Origin: Malurus cyaneus samueli
Lineage: Eukaryota; Chordata; Aves; Passeriformes; Maluridae
DNA: 64,000 nt
Direction of reading: 5' to 3'
NCBI GenBank assembly: GCA_009741485.1
Contig: CM019227.1
Location: 14,724,730 to 14,788,729, forward strand
Shown piece by piece: positions 12,873 to 25,666 of this stretch (positions are counted from its first letter, which is position 1; the number at the start of each line of letters is the position of its first letter). Made by a program: the position numbers and the translations under genes. Below the pieces are notes generated by a model. That model was not told the DNA's origin. It did no database searches and worked only from the letters and a program-made list of their open reading frames with translations.

Positions 12873-15643
12873 AAGCCAAAGTGATACTTATTAAAAAAAG
12901 CCCCATCTACTACAAACATCCCTTGTCATACTGTCATACTGCTTCATAAGAAGATGCTATTTTGTTTTTCTAAAATTAATTTCACAGCTCCACAAATAAG
13001 TTTTAAAAGTAGAAAGTTACATACTGATCAGCATAGCTGGTGTGAGAATGGAAAGGGTAGAGGCTGGAGTTCAATAAGCCAGTTCACTATTTTCATAGTG
13101 ATTGGGTGCTATTTGTAACATTTACAAAAAAATTCTTAAGCACTTTGATAGTTTAATCTTCTTATAGTAGCAGTTTCTTTTATTTAGGTAAATTTCATAC
13201 TATTTTTTATATAGACCTAGAGGGAAAACTGCCTGTCAGAGGCATCAGAGCCATCACCTGATGCCTAAATCAAGTGTTAGTCCTTAATGGGGCCAACCCC
13301 AGAGCCTGCAAAAGGAATCCTTTGGGGCTGAGCTGGCTCTGGGATGCAGCAGATCCCTTCTGTCCTAAATCAGAGGTGCCAAAGGACAGCTGCCCTCGCT
13401 CAGCCCTCTGCGGATGGGGAGCGTTCCCTTTAAAGATCAATTCTCTGCCCTGACTATCGAGCACACAAGGATTAAAAACCACCCAAGGAAGAAATGGTGG
13501 AAATTCATGGTGTGTTTTAGGCTGGTTTAGTGCTCCTCATCGCTGCTACACTATTAATGATTCAAAAAGGTACAGGAATTGTAAGCGGACCTGACTTTAT
13601 TATACAATAAGCCCTGCTCAATTAAGATACAGAATCACTTCCATAATTTAATTTGTGTATTAACAGTGAAAGTATAGAACTAAATTTTTACTCTTCACTG
13701 GTTAATACTTCAGATGTGAAAGAACAAGGATTTAAAAACCATTTTTTTTTTTTTAATAAAATTTTAAAAGTTGTTACTGGCTGTAAGGCAGATAGAAAAA
13801 ATTTGAAAGGATTACATGACAAATACATTGATCTGAATGTACAGTTGGATATATTCAGCCTGCCAGATCCCCACACCCTGGGCTGAGTGCAATCCTTTTA
13901 AGTGCAGGAGTGGCACCCTTTGGCAGTCTGAGCTCTCTGATGTCTCCCAGACAGTGTGGGTCAGGAAAATGTGCTGCTGGGACTCCAAATGGCTGTGTTC
14001 CATCCCAGTAGCTCCTTCCCAAGGGCAAACACTCTGCATTCTACTGCTTCTCTCCAGCCTATATATCAACTTTTATCTCTTCCAGCAAATTGAAAACTAA
14101 CACGCTTTTTACCAGTATGATAATAAAGATGGTTTTAAATTTTGAGGAAAAAAACCAAACATTTAAACATTTGATATATATGCTGAATTCGAACAAGAAC
14201 AGAAGGGGAGGACAACAGAAGCGCTGTTAAGTGATTTAGATGCTCTTTCTTTCTTTGGGGCAGTTATTGAACCTGCATTACACCATCTTCAAAGGTTTGA
14301 ATATGTTCTAATTTCCTCTGCTCCATTCCCTGTAGTCCCTTTGGCAGTAACAAATGTGTGCCTCTGAGGCCCCAATCTGACAGAAACCTCTCTCTTTTGG
14401 CACCTGCTCTTTCTACCCAGCAGACCTTTTGCATATCCAATACATTACGTGATTTCCTTCTCTCCCCTTGATACGGTTTGGTGAAAACATGCCCTACTAT
14501 AGGATGGAGATTTGATATATTTGGGGAGTTTGAAGTTCTTTAATCACTGAAGCCTGAGCTTTGTCCTTGCTATGGCTGTTTGATACACACAACTACTTCA
14601 GTGAGGAAGTGCCTGACCCATATTGATTTGCCTGCTTTATTACTGGAAAATTCAGAACCTGGAAGACAGGAAGATTTTCAGAGAATGGGTCTCAGACACT
14701 CTTTTTTTTTATTAATTGGGGGACCTAACTCTCACAAAACACAATTCCATCCCAAACTCAGAATAAACTGCTACCCTGAGTGCTCCCTCTGAAAGTTTCC
14801 ATGGAGTCATCCCACCCCAGGAAAGGATGAGCTCCTCTGTGTCTGCTCTGCTCCCTTTTCTTTGAAAAGCACCAACCTCCCACCACCTTTGCCTCCTGCA
14901 ATCGCTGCCTCTGCTGCTCTTCAGGTGTTCAGAACTCCCAGGTGCCTGGGAAGTTTATAAACTTAGATAATTATGGGTGGGTACAGGGGGAAAATGTGTG
15001 TTCTGTGTCCTCTCCCCCCCTAAAACCGTGGGTGACATCGGATTTTTCACCACTGCTGCACACAGCACACAATTAAGGACACACACCTGACTTCCCCATC
15101 ACTCCCAGAAGTTTGCAATCCCAAGAAATTAGAAATTTTCTTGGCAGCACAGAGCTTCCAAGCCATACTAGAAGTCAAGTGGCATTTTAAAAAATCAGGG
15201 CTTCCCTAGAAATAACTGCACTAGGTCTAGGAAATCCAAAACTTGAAAGAAATTATAATGCACTAACATACGGTGATTATGCTTCACAGGCCTGATTTCC
15301 TGGGCTTTGATGACAAACTTCACAAAACAAGACAGAAATAATTTTGCTCAAAACAAAGGTGCAGATCCCAGCCCAAAAACAGAGCAACTGCTGAAAAGAG
15401 TGCAGAGCCCCTGAACATCCCAAATCAAGTCGAAGGCAAACACAAAATTGAACAGAAGTTACAGTGGGGAGATTTAAACTGTATTTAATCAGTTGACTTC
15501 TTCTGGCAAGACCACCATGGGATTTACAACCACAGCCAGTATTTAGAAGTCAGGGATCAGAATCTCAGCTGGTAAAGCAGGTGCAGCTTTAGCAAGAGCA
15601 CTGAGTTTCCTTCCTGGGGCTGCTCCAAATTGTATTCCCCGAG

Positions 15644-15735
15644 GATCTGGTACTATCTACCAGAGTTAGATCTGGTACTAACTACTGAGTGTGGCAATGA
15701 TTTTTCCCAGCAGAGTTACAGTGGTACTTCTATAC
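15644..15735. repeat. Degenerate tandem repeat around GATCTGGTACTA
   Basis: GATCTGGTACTATCTAC (15644-15660) and GATCTGGTACTAACTAC (15669-15685) are 25 bp apart. A third diverged copy with CAGAGTTACAGTGGTACTTC follows at about 15711-15735. Confidence 0.6.
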
Positions 15736-18480
15736 ATTTTTCCATTATATTATTAAAGGTATGATATATTTCCTGCATGCTCTAAATGTTAAATCTTTGC
15801 TGCTCTTGTGAGGACTCTGATGCTGAGGGTTTTTTCACTGTGAATTTTAGTATTGCTGACTGCTGGCTCCTTGAATGGTTTTGGCAATACTCGAGGATGG
15901 ACAAAGTTTCCCTTTCAAATCATTTTATTAAGTCCTTCCCAACTCCCTCCTGCTGGTGTCCTAAATTTAAATATCAAGGCTATCAAAGGACTTAAACTTT
16001 TTAATATTAGCATAATAACTATAATTAGGAGGTTGATTTTGCTATTATCATGCTTTATATTCCCATTACTGTAAGATCAAAGTACATTACCATACCCCTA
16101 GCACTTGAATCACAACACAGACAACTAAACAACTTCGCAGCAATACCTATAAGATATATTAAACGAAATAGGAATAAAGCTATAAATAATTCATGTGGTA
16201 TCAAGCTTCAACAACACTAAGTAACTTGTTTGACCTGATGTGCATTAGGAAGGTATATTTTACTTTTAGAGTCATTTCTTCAATGTCAGGTTCCTTTTCT
16301 TCAGAATTGATTGTTCAACCTAACCAACGCTGATGCCAAGACAGAGAGGAAGGTATTTTGCTTTCACTGAGCAGCTCTGCTGTACTCAAGATAACGTGAT
16401 AATCTCCACCAATCCTGACCATTTCTAGTCTGAAATTTTGAGGCAGGCCTTGGAAGCAGACAGAGAAATCCTGATTCAGCACTGGACATTTCCGTGTGCT
16501 TGGGCCAATGACAAGATGCCTGTACCAAAACTCTGACTGCCAAAGACAGCAGGAGAGAGCAAAGAAATGAAATCTCTCATTAAATTTTCAACCAGTCACA
16601 CAACTTCCTGAACAGGAATAATTTGTTTTAACACCAAAAAGTACTCGTGCAATTGCAAAAATAATTCCTTCAAGAAAAGAAAAGAAAATAGCCCTCAGCT
16701 CTTCTGGACACCAGAGGAAATGTGCATTCCCAAGCCCACTCAGATGCCTGCATTATTCCATTTACTCAGGGAGAAAAGAAAACCCAACCAACCAACTCAA
16801 AAATGGATTAAAAAAACCTAAAGGGAAAAACGGTCAACAGAAGGTGCTTTCTCATGATTTGTACCCTTATGCTGGGCATTCCCCAGCAGATGGGCAGGCA
16901 GTTTTTTTAGCCCTGATACTGAACTGGCTAAATGACCCATTCAAATGCTACAGGAGAGAGACTCCTTCTAGCCCAGTACAATATTGGTGCTGTAAAGCAG
17001 ATTGGAGGAATGTTCACTCTGCACTCAGGATGGATAGAAGAATTCTGCCATGGCAGGATGATACAAACTCCCCTTCTCTCCTTCCATTAGACCTCAAAGT
17101 CTGTATAAAGAAAATTTCTAGCAAATTAATGTAGCCTTCCTACTTAGTAATGTTGCTGGGAAAAAAAAAAACCAAAACCAACTTATTTTTAATATATTAC
17201 CAGAATGTGGACAATGTCTTACATCACAACCAGCGGGAAAATCTCTAGGTCTTTCACTTTTCACATTTTAAATCTGCAAATTTTATTTCCTGATTTTTTT
17301 TTTTAATCAGAGCTATACATATAGACTTGGTTCTAACTCATATTACCTGCTGCATCAATGGAATTTTTCTGTGCATGGTTACTCAATATGTTATATCTAA
17401 TTATAAATTATTTATTATTAATAATGGAATACACATAGTCTAAAGAAGTACATTTATCTGCAAGAGGAACACGTGATTTTTAAGTAGATCTTAACATTTT
17501 AAAGTGAAAGTTACAGTGGGGTAAACCTAATAGGTGGAACTCTGAACACCACACAAAATCCACAGCAGAATTCATACTGATCTCAGTGGCAGAACTGCTC
17601 TAAAATTATTGGCCTTTTAATGTGATTGACACAGTCTATGCACTTAAATTAAATACTTGAGGAAGTAGTCCAGTGATTTTATTTCAGAAGTACTCCACAT
17701 CAGCAACATAAATCAACATCCTTATGATCCAGGACTGCTAAATTAAGGCTATTTTTGAAGTCTTAATTTACACTTATATTTGAAAATTTTGTTTATTACT
17801 CTATTTTGGCCATATTGCTCATTCTCCTTCAGGCAAACAGCATTTTGAAGTTAGCCTTGTGTAAAGAATCAGTATTTTATCCACTAAAATACATTTTAAA
17901 ATATCCATTTATTTAATTGGGGGATTTAGTCTTCATATATATCATGCCATCCTTAAAATAATGCCTCAGATCCACACCTTCTATTTGTTCCTGATTTCAC
18001 AGCGATAATGGTTTATCAGCAACCACCATTTTATCCACTATGAAGTTTTCTAACATACGGAGGTATAATTATAAACTTCAGCAATTATGAATAACAGCAA
18101 TCCTTTCCCTCTGCGTTACATTAAGTTTGGAATGAATTTACAAATTAGTTGACAGCATAATTATTTAAAAATTCATTCAAGAAAAACAAAATGGAGTTTA
18201 GAAATTGGTACACGTTTGATTTAAACAAAGCCCTTACTTTTCTTTTCTTTTAAATGCATGTATATTAAACATCCTACAGCAATTTTCACAAAGAAAGTTC
18301 TTTAGGATATCTGGATGAAATTCTATTCCCATTCCTGCAGTATTCTTACAATCTGATGTTTGCCTCAGGTGGTTTCCTAAAGTATCAGAAGCCTGACAAG
18401 CCCAAAGAAATATGAAAAAATAATCTATTTAAATACCTAATCAAATGCTTTAGACTCCTTGGAGGAGGGAAATGCTACAG

Positions 18481-18960
18481 TAAAAACATTCAAGAGTGTA
18501 AATTGCCTCTTTCTTGATTAATTTCATCAACATTGTTATTTAAAGCCTGTTCTTTCAATACTTCCTCACCTTGCCAGCGCACACTGCAAATTACACGGCT
18601 AATCCATGCAGCCCATATCTGTGTCATTCCTCTTTTGTTCATAACATTTCACTCCTTTCTCCCCTGTCTGACTCCCTCACAATGCTCTTAATTCCTCCCT
18701 GGTTTTAAGGCACTCAGGTTGACAACACTCGGAGCATGTTCTAATCTGCCTCTTTGTGGTCTATCAAGCCAATGATCTGAGAACTGAGAGGTGTGTAATT
18801 AGCCACTGACATGTCCAAAGGAGCTGTTATGGTCTATCATGTCACAGGCACTGACCCAGCAGACTGTAACAGTTTTGGTCTGCTGGATCAGGAATCAATG
18901 TTTTAGCAACTCCCCAACTCCGTATTTATCCAGTCTGCTGAGTGCAACGCGGAAAAATTT
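18481..18960. promoter_or_regulatory. Candidate conserved non-coding element containing the hairpin
   Basis: A repeat-free stretch with homeodomain-type motifs (TTGATTAATTTCATC, GTGTAATTAGCC) and the 12-bp hairpin at 18853-18889. It differs from its poly-A-rich surroundings. Conservation is not tested. Confidence 0.25.
18853..18889 (-). other. Stable hairpin: 12-bp stem, 13-nt loop
   Basis: The plus-strand arms GACCCAGCAGAC (18853-18864) and GTCTGCTGGATC (18878-18889) are complementary at 11 of 12 positions. The single C-A mismatch becomes a G-U wobble in the minus-strand RBFOX1 transcript, so only the sense RNA forms an unbroken 12-bp stem. It lies within a moderately GC segment that looks conserved-element-like. 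It is short for a microRNA precursor. Confidence 0.5.
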
Positions 18961-21463
18961 TAAAGTCGCGCTTTCTTCCAGTATCCTCTAGGAGCAAAGA
19001 AGTTTTTATGAGCTAGGAACAAAATAAGTCCTACTTTAAAAATGTTAACCAATCCTTTCCCCCCACTCCTTTTAGAGTAAGTCACTCTAAATCAAAAATT
19101 CACCAAGTTAATATATTCATAATCACAGTCATTTACTATGAGCTTTTATGTTGGACTAAGAAACTCCCTAGTTAAAAGTCGTGCTACATAACCAGATGTA
19201 GGCTGGGCGGATGAAACAAAACCAAGAGAGGATACTGAAGCTGAGATGTAAATGTCAGAAGAGGTGCACTGATTATATTTTTTGGGAACATGATAAGTAT
19301 TTAACAGCTCTCCTTATGTTCAAGAAGAAACTGGCAGCAAAAGTATTGACTACCTTCAGCTTCGAGCACCTCAGGAAGCCAGGTATGGAAATCTAGGCTT
19401 TAGTGTACCTCTGCCTTCTCTCACAAATTTTTCTTCATGATTTCCAGCACGGAAATCAAACCAGACTTTACGGTAATAGCCAAGCCTTTCCTTGTCTATG
19501 GGGATTCCTAAAATATTCCTTGAAATTTTTGCAAACAATGAGAATGGAGATTGCAGTTAAGAGAATTAGGAGCAGGGTAAGAACGAAAGCAGCTCTGACA
19601 TGATAAAAGTTTAATAAGTGGTGTTTGCCATAATTCTGAGTTTTTTCACTACTGCACCACCTCAGTTTGGAACCACTGGAGGAGTTTTAAGAGCTCCCTG
19701 GGTATTCCATGAACAGTCAAACTACACACAGATGAATCGAGCTCTCAAATAGCAGGAAACAGGTTCATTCCACCAGGAAGAGGAGTGTATTAAAATATCA
19801 AAGCAGCTTTCCAGAATTGGTAGACTTTTGTGAAATCTAATTGTCTGCAAAGTTTCCCTATGTTAATGTGACTCACTGTGTCTTCCCCAAAATGTAATTT
19901 TTGTGGTATTTTAGAACAAACTATGCTTCAATTATTGGAAAATGTTCCATACAACATATTCTCATTTCAGGAAAATCCTGTCAAACTGTACTACATTAAA
20001 GTCCCTGCTCATGGAATTTCAAATGTTTTGAATTTTTTCCCCCCTATAACATTTTCTTTATTCATCTTCACCCACTTTTACTTTCTAACTCCTTCACTAA
20101 AAAGTACTGCTATGGTTATACTATGAGTCATATACTCCAGTCATCCCCAAAACTGTGAATGAACTGGGATGAGAATGGATTATGAAGCATTAACAGGATT
20201 CCAGTGATCCCCTAGTTTGCCAAAGATCACACAAGCAAAAAGTTTTAGTAGGTAGATGGCCAAATCCATCACCTCTCTGCAACAGCCAAGTGAATAATTT
20301 GATTTTTGTTTGCAATAATAAGAATAAAGAAGCTTTAGTTACCATACAAGATTATCAGGAAAAAAAAAAAAAACAACCAAAAAACTAGAACAATAAAGAA
20401 AGCACCACCACATCAAACCTAGGCATTTGCAGAAGAAGTTTTAAATATATTCTCAACTACAGCTGCTAGAAAAGCTAAACACAACCTCTGCACCCAGTCA
20501 AGGTGCTGAGTCTTTTCATTTTCAAAATTTTGGCAGCCCAGAATGTTCTTCCTTATGGATCATCTCATCCACCAAACTTTTCCATTACTCAAGATTCCAC
20601 TGGTAAAGCAAAATACAAAAATGTTTGAAGGCTGGGAGTTGAAAAGTTATCACTATATTTTATTTTTTTTTCTCTTACAACCTGATTCCTTTAGAAACTA
20701 AAACTGTGTCTTGAAGCTCCTTCTCCTTAATCTTAGAAAGTACAATCATGAAATGGATGAAGTACTAGATTTTAAAATATTTATGCTTCTATAAAGTTGT
20801 TTAATGGAAAATTAAATTCTGGCTCAAGATGCTATTATGTTTTATATGCAATCAAAATCTTGATTTTTAGTATATATCTCTAGTAATCTTCAATAAGAAA
20901 ATAATTTGAATAAAATTATAGTGGTTTTCATTGTTTAATCATAAAGTAGAAGATATTATAGCCTACAATATAATGAAAAACCCCCTTCAGCTACAGAAGC
21001 TCACATTTTATAATTTATGTTTTTTTACTCTTCCTTCTAAATTTTCATCCTTTAATGAGCATGTTTACAATTAAATCAAATCTGTACCTATTCTATTTTA
21101 GGATGACCTGACAACAAATATCAAGTATTATCTCAACTAATTGCCCACAGAGAACTGGAAAATATATTAAACTCTGTCTCTATAGACCCTGCAGCTTTGA
21201 CAAATGAATATGAATACATATTGTTAAAAATGCCAACTATAAGAATATCAGGATTTTAGCAGGAGTAAGATTTCAGATCTGAAAGATACATAATTTCCAT
21301 ATAACAAAGCCTTATCTCTCAAATTACATATAAAGCTCTAGATATAACCACAGAACAAAGTAACACAAATCAATAATGGGAGGAAAAAAAAATAACCCAA
21401 AAGGTATTTTATATTATGAAGTGTTGTGTGCAAAATATTTTGGAATATGATTTATTTTATTCA

Positions 21464-21498
21464 AGAAAAAAAGAAGAAAAAAAGAAAAAGAAAAAAAC
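21464..21498. repeat. A/G homopurine tract
   Basis: Uninterrupted A and G (AAGAAAAAAAGAAGAAAA type) except at the borders. It is followed by a GC-rich patch (21590-21900). Confidence 0.9.
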
Positions 21499-22242
21499 AA
21501 GTCAGCTTCCAGTGATGAGGGATTTGATCCAGACAACAAAGAGGTCAGTGGGAATCTTCCCAGAGTTTGGAGTGAGGTTTAAAGTTGGCGCTGTTCGAGG
21601 AAGGGAATGCACACCGTGCGTGCGTGTGTGCGTGATGGATGGGAACGTGTGCGTATGCATGGATCAGCACACAGCATCCATGTATGAACACACCTGTGCC
21701 CTGCCCAGCAGAGCCAGCAGCACACGGGATGGCAGTGCCTCCCTGGTGCCAGGGCTGTGCCTCTCCACGTCCCCACAAACACCGCAAACACCGCCAACCC
21801 CGCGCCAGGAACGAGCGCTGCTCTGCTCCACCGAGATGCAATGGTCAATCACGGAACACAAACCCAGAGCCAGTCAAGGGGGGAAGGCTGCCCGTAGGCT
21901 TCGTTCAAGCAAGCCATTCACTGAGCTGTGTGATGGGGCTGTCCAATCCAGTCCAGCATTACAGACATACCAGCGACACCGAGTGAACATGCAATGACAA
22001 AATGACAATACGCCCCACTGCCATGCGCCGACTCCCTCTGCCTCGGGGGTACAAAATGGGATGGCCTTGCTACTTTTCTCTTACTTCAGACTTGGACAGA
22101 AATCTGACAACTATTTTTTTTTTAAAATAATACTGCATGAAAGGTGAATACAACCTGTACAATCATTTTATTGATATCTGATTTAGTGTCTTTTGAACAT
22201 CCTTACAGGGTTTTTTTTGGTTTTTTTTTTCCAAATATACTC

Positions 22243-22243
22243 N
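22243..22243. other. Ambiguous base N
   Basis: A single N shortly after two T-runs (about 22212-22230), where base calling is difficult. Intronic. Confidence 0.95.
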
Positions 22244-25068
22244 GTTTAGAGAGTTTGCCAGGAAAGTTTCAGACCGGAGAAGAACACATATATATAGACC
22301 AGTAGGTCCCCTTTTAGCACTTATACTAATTGGAAAACTTAGCAGGAATATTTTAAAGCTTGGCAAGTTAAACATTATTTTTTTGGATCCGCTTCTGCAA
22401 ACAACTTCAAATCCGTAAATGCAGTTTAGTATGATAGATCCCACAGTATAAAAATTATAGTCTGAATTTTTTTTTAAGTTGTATCTAGTGACAGTATCGC
22501 TTCATAAATAAACCAAAATGTACCTGTTTCTTTGTTGGTTTTATTTTATGATCCTAAGAAATGACTGGAGAGGTCTGCCAGGCCTACCTCCGTTGTGAAA
22601 TAGGGTTTAGGAGCACATGATCTGTCTCAACAAATACTTAAGGATTTGCACTGATTGTGCAAACTAATTCTCTCCTGTATATCTGTTCCTCGCCTATTTC
22701 CAGCAATATTTCCAACTGTGACAAACAAGGATACCATTGCATTTCTTCACAAGAGAGCCCTCTCACAGTGATCATTATCAATCAACTTGGTCTATTGATT
22801 CTGGAGTTCCAAATCTTTCTGTTAACCTTTATTTTAATTTACCAAAACATGTCTCCAATCTAAGGATTTCCTCTTTCCATTTCCTGACTTAATAAGCATT
22901 TCAAATATGGAACATTGCCATTCATAATGGATATGAGTGGTGACCAAAAAAATAAAACTTTAAAAAATTTTTTAAATTAGCATGAAGTAGTTTTTCCACA
23001 TGTCACTGCTTCAATGGTAAATACTCAGTGGAACTCAGTTTCTCTGGGCATCATTTTTTACATAAACAGTGAATATAGTTGGTGTGTAATTAAATTAAAT
23101 AGGGGCTCATATGAATACTAAGTAAGTGTGTAAGGAGATAAGGAATCTTCAATGTTAGAGGAGAAGAGATGATTATTACATTGAGAAGACAAGATGCAAG
23201 AAGCTGTACTGAGCTCTATTTCAGCAGTTTCAGTATTAGTAATTTCACAAAAGTAGCTAGATTAAATTCATTTAAAAATGAACAAAAAGTTACTGAAGTT
23301 AAACAAACTGTAGTTGTGAGCAATCAGAGGCATCCATGTTTGCACATAGTTTCCCACGTGCAAAGAAGTGTTTGAGCAGATTGTTATTTGTTTTGTTCTC
23401 TATGCTAGTTTTGGGATTCTCTCATCAAGAAATTCAGTTATGAGATTTGTAATTAAGACAAGAAACCATATTCATTTGGGGGAAGCAGATCGAAGATGAG
23501 GGTTAACCAGATTTGAAAAGAGAAGCTAAATTAAAAAAAAAAAAATCCAAAAGGTATAAAATTCATTTAAGATATCTAAAATTATGCAAGCAAAGACAGA
23601 TTATTGCAATTCTAATTATGCACAAAGTGTATCTGAAAATTAGACAATTTTTTCAAAAAAATAATTAAGGATTGTAACAACTGCATTACTACTGATGCCA
23701 TCTCAAGCTTCCTTTACAGCATTTGAGAGTACTATCTTCCTAAACAAATCCTTTACCTTTTTGGCAGCATAGCTGCCTGTGCTGTTAACTCTCTGCCCAT
23801 AGCAGAACATGTGACCAACTGGTATTTTATCTCACAGCATTTGATCTGGTTTATGAGAAGGCACATCAATTCATAGTTAAAGCATTTAAAAGTTGGCTTG
23901 ATATTGTTCAGTTCCCTATGTAATGTAGAGGTTTGATAATAAACACCCTATAAAAGGATCCAGGGACACCTGAGCAATGGCTGGCAAAACCTGACTGCCC
24001 ACAGGAGGTTATTTCTAATTTTATCCTTTTGGTTTAGTAAAGCTTTCAGGAGCAGGAGTTGTTTTGCATTGTAAGCTCGCAGAAAAAAATCCCTAGAGCT
24101 GCGACATGCTAACAAACCTTTGTGGAAATGAAATGAAACTACTGAGGAGCAGTTCACCTGTGCAGGTTACCCTAAGTAGAAAAGGTACATTGCCAACAAA
24201 GTGCACACAGCACAGATCTACTTGATATCACTGACCCAAAATCAATAGAAAGTAGCTTGCTTACCTGTCTGACACAGCATGCCTCAGCCATACATGCAAA
24301 TTACTTTAGTCACATAACTTTAAAAAAAATATATCTTCATTACCCAGAATAAGCACTTGAAAGGCAAATATGCATGCATAGCATTGTAACATTCATACCA
24401 TGGGACTTGGTTCTAAAAGTACAGAATCCATGAACAGCACTTTGATCTAAGAAATTGTGTTCTAGAATTTCTTAATCTCTTTAAGATTTCTTTAAGAAAC
24501 AGAAACATTTATAACACTGTCTATTAACACTTAAAGATTTTTTTCAATATTTGTTTGAAGCTTAAGAAATTATTTCCATTATTCCAAGGGAAAATTTTCT
24601 GGTAGCAGGTATTGAGAAGAGTGACCTTACTTCTCACTGCCATCATGAAGCAAATTAAAAGTGTGTCTGTCACAATATACACCCTCCCTCTGCAAGGGAA
24701 CACTCCTCGAGTACTTGAAAAACATTCAAGATAGAATAGATTTTAAGGGTACAGTTTATGAAGAAAACGTAGGATAATTCCTCCTTCTCATTACAAAATC
24801 ATGCCCACACACTGCAAAGACTTTGTTTTATGCAGTTTGATAAAATCCTGTTCCTACTGAAGTCAAGAGCAATTTAGACATTGACTTCCAAGGGGTTCCA
24901 GTATTCATCTTTGAAAAAGACAACTAATATATGTGACATCACTCTTGGTTAATAAAAGTTCAGTCTTTGAATGTGAAGATTTTAATAATCTTTCATTCCT
25001 GGTATTGTTTCCACCAAATGTGGTTCACATTTTGAGAATAAAAATACAGAGCAGAGAAGAAAAATCAC

Positions 25069-25088
25069 TTTTTTTTTTTTTTTTTTTT
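25069..25088. repeat. Poly-T tract (20 bases)
   Basis: Simple homopolymer about 510 nt downstream of the 65-nt exon in transcription direction. Confidence 0.95.
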
Positions 25089-25601
25089 ATCCCAGCACTG
25101 AAAAAAAATCAAATGCCTGGGAAAAAAGCAAATGGAAAAAAAAAATAGTGGTTTGCATTGGGTAGTTCGAGCTTAGACACAGTTCATTCTCAATTTCCAC
25201 TGACTAAAACAACGTCAATGAGAATTGAGGGCACTCGATAGGTTCAAGGTCCTAAATCAACTGAAATAATACTCCCAGGACAAATAATGATCCTTAGCAG
25301 CAGACCATCATGAATCTGTACATTTATTTATCTACGTTGTACAGGGGTCACGGGCATTAAGTGGATGATCTACAGCTGGGGAATGTGCACATCTCAGGCC
25401 TGATTCTCAATTAAAGGCCCAAAATCTCTCAATTTACGGCTATTCATGGATTATAATAAAAAAAAAATAAAAAACAGCCTGCTTTGGATATCACAGTTAT
25501 CTGCAGAGCAACAAGACAGTTATGAGACTTCAACAAGGCAGGTTTATAGAATCATCTTCAAAGTTCCACTGGTCAGAAATTTGTGAGAGGAAAGGTCTTA
25601 C

Positions 25602-25666
25602 CTGTCACTGTAGGCAGCTGCAGTGGCAGTGGCAGGCTGGGCATACCGGTAGGCAGCATAACCACC
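25602..25666 (-). CDS. RBFOX1: RBFOX1 65-nt exon (GGYAAYRYAQPATATAAAYSD)
   Basis: The 65 nt encode GGYAAYRYAQ, PATATAAAYSD and the first two bases of a serine or arginine codon (AG). It is bounded by a tttgtgtttcag acceptor and a gtaaga donor. The tyrosine/alanine repeats belong to the C-terminal low-complexity domain, which in RBFOX proteins drives higher-order assembly and splicing activation. The following exon (SYGRVYAADPYHH in mammals) was not found anywhere in bases 1-25601, so the next intron is at least 25.6 kb. The 3' splice site has a poor pyrimidine tract with purines and a gtgagt about 11 nt upstream, a 5'-splice-like decoy. That suggests it relies on enhancers or pairing with the strong B40/M43 donors. 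If both micro-exons are skipped, the exon reads in another frame as GVVMLPTGMPSLPLPLQ and onward without a stop. Confidence 0.96.

Larger units (their letters stand above)
1..25601 (-). other. RBFOX1: RBFOX1 intron after the 65-nt exon (5' part, at least 25.6 kb)
   Basis: It starts with donor gtaaga at 25601 and runs past the window edge. I searched for the next expected exon (SYGRVYAADPYHH) and for the terminal exon and saw neither. Contents are simple repeats, short tandem duplications, the 18853 hairpin, a GC-rich patch at 21590-21900 and candidate conserved regions. Scattered UGCAUG on the sense strand includes sites near 7418, 7626, 8791 and 24371. The remaining stretches look like ordinary AT-rich intron with no gene. 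Confidence 0.85.

Noticed and set aside
21416..21997. 193-codon plus-strand open frame
   Set aside because: It starts in an A-rich purine tract and runs through a GC-rich patch with open frames on both strands; no known domain.
1..25601. Search for the next RBFOX1 exon, terminal exon and poly-A signal
   Set aside because: No stretch encoding SYGRVYAADPYHH or the RGGYNRFAPY end was seen; AATAAA hexamers are frequent in AT-rich intron and are not evidence of a 3' end.
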